From: Crotophaga sulcirostris
Taxonomy: Eukaryota; Chordata; Aves; Cuculiformes; Crotophagidae
DNA: 64,000 nucleotides
Direction: 5' to 3'
Assembly: GCA_013397455.1 (NCBI GenBank)
Contig: VYZB01000225.1
Coordinates: 458,176-522,175 of the forward strand
The position numbers and the translations under genes were made by a program. The notes below the pieces were generated by a model, which worked only from the letters and a program-made list of their open reading frames with translations, did no database searches and was not told the DNA's origin. Positions 62,701 to 64,000 of the stretch are shown piece after piece. Position 1 is the first letter of the stretch, and each line of letters opens with the position of its first letter.

Positions 62701-64000
62701 ATACACATGTCACTATGAAAACATGCCTCTCTATGTGCGTGTGTGTGTGTATTATATATGATTAATTTCTTTTTGCTTACTCTGAGGTGATAACCAACAG
62801 TGCATTTACAAGCATCCCACAACTGATACCGTCGCCAGCATTAGTGTTGTAAGGCATTGGGGATATGGCATATAGTTTTCTGCAGACTTGAGCATGAATC
62901 ACCTGTGTTGTTCTGGAAGGCAAATAGGACTATGGTGAATACTGTGGGTTAGATCATAGCTTGAACAAGAGGACATGTGTCACCTGCACCTTGAGCAATA
63001 CCTCCTTGTGCTCTAGGATACCCCTTTTGCTAGCAATTATTGGCTTTCCTTTCTCTCCAGGAGGAGGAGGATGATGAATGTCCTGTCACAGCCCCAAATG
63101 TGAATATGCCCCTTCATGTCTAGTGAAAGGATATATTTAATCCAGGGTCTGCCTTTCCCCTGCCCCTGTCAGCCTCTCCTCTTCAGATACTGACCTGTGG
63201 AAGGGATGTGCAGGCGGAATTTGAGGCTCACAGCTCCTGTGCAAGTCTATTATCCGTGTTAAAAATCTAGTCTTTAAATGTGATACTTTAAAGATGGGAA
63301 ACTGTAAGAAGTTCTAAATGGTTTGACCCTATAGCAGAGGTAATCACTGGTAAGAAGGTGCTTCATCTTGCAGCATCATCATGTTGGAGTGAATGATGAC
63401 AGAATATATCACAATGACTGAGGGGGCACTTATTTAAACCACAGCCCTTCTTCCTTCAGTGTTTTATTAGGTTGAATTTGCTTTTCTCAGATGTTAGATT
63501 TATGGTTGCATTTCCTTGTATGAAAACACAGTTTTATCCAACTAAAAGAGTTTGTTGTTTCCACTTGCAGGAAGATAATTAGCTGTTGGTTCACAGAAAT
63601 AGAAGATGATATCGCCCTTGCGTACTGAAATGGAGAGAGCTGCTAATTTTTAGAACAATAATTAATGTAAATTGCATGGCTTTGGTAGTTAGAACAGCCC
63701 AGATGTTTGTTGTTAGGTCATAGCCTGAAATAAAGGCCACCATTTCTTGTTCCGTGTTTTAAATTTAAGCATTTTGTAGGCCTCTGAACTTTACTGACTT
63801 AGCCTGGTGTGTTCTTCCAAAGGCTGTGATGCTCTAGGGCGTAAAAGGATGTGGAAGTTGAATGGAGGTCTGAATCGCTGAAGAAGGCTTGTAGCCTGAA
63901 ACTTGCATGTTCTTTATATTTGTTTAATGAAAATGGAGCAACTTCCTACAAACTTTGCTCTACTCCTATTGCAGCATTTGTGTTTGATGTAAAGGGTATA
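59785..64000. other. Non-coding stretch to the window end
   Basis: No gene recognised. Holds a 15-bp direct repeat ACACATGTCACTATG at 62,683-62,697 and 62,703-62,717, and a short GT microsatellite at 62,735-62,750. Confidence 0.5.
62683..62750. repeat. Short direct repeat followed by a GT microsatellite
   Basis: ACACATGTCACTATG occurs twice with a 20-bp period (62,683 and 62,703), followed by GTGCGTGTGTGTGTGT at 62,735-62,750. Ordinary local duplication and slippage. Confidence 0.85.

Overview
This is vertebrate nuclear DNA, most likely from a bird. Coding sequence comes in short exons bounded by GT...AG introns, and the rest is AT-rich single-copy sequence. Young interspersed repeats are almost absent. 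The one clear retroelement is a CR1-type LINE fragment whose 3' tail and ORF1 match the kind found in birds; a few very old SINE remnants (MIR-like) are also present. No bacterial-type operons, CRISPR arrays, insertion sequences or tRNA/rRNA genes were seen.

Region 1 (1-about 16,095, + strand) is the 3' part of TRRAP, the giant pseudokinase scaffold of the SAGA/STAGA and TIP60/NuA4 histone acetyltransferase complexes. Seven coding exons join in frame (1-111, 7155-7380, 7836-8053, 10658-10842, 12527-12730, 13715-13909, 14838-15122). They encode the last 473 residues: the end of the FAT region, the kinase-like domain with its degenerate catalytic motifs, and the FATC tail. A 3' UTR of about 1 kb ends at an AATAAA signal at 16,069.

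Region 2 (about 16,100-55,350) is roughly 39 kb in which I can defend no gene on either strand. It holds three MIR-like SINE remnants, several fragments of an older amniote repeat with ATTGAAGTCAATGGG-type arms, simple tandem repeats, and isolated candidate CTCF and RFX motifs. SMURF1, which lies convergently just beyond TRRAP in human, was not recognised.

Region 3 (about 55,360-56,500) is a GC- and CpG-rich island unlike its surroundings. Its left part is, on the minus strand, a decayed CR1 ORF1 segment (one frame change near 55,614) followed directly by the CR1 3' end, so most of the element between them is missing. Its right part carries promoter-like motifs: a GC box, two CACGTG boxes 12 bp apart, ETS-type sites and an ATGGCGG element. 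A candidate first exon reading + ends at a good splice donor at 56,477. Whether the promoter-like part is CR1 5' UTR or a host promoter cannot be settled from the sequence alone.

Region 4 (56,480-64,000) is again non-coding as far as I can see, either the first intron of a rightward transcript or intergenic sequence. I found no convincing new biological system. The CR1 deletion product with its CpG island is the most unusual object here.
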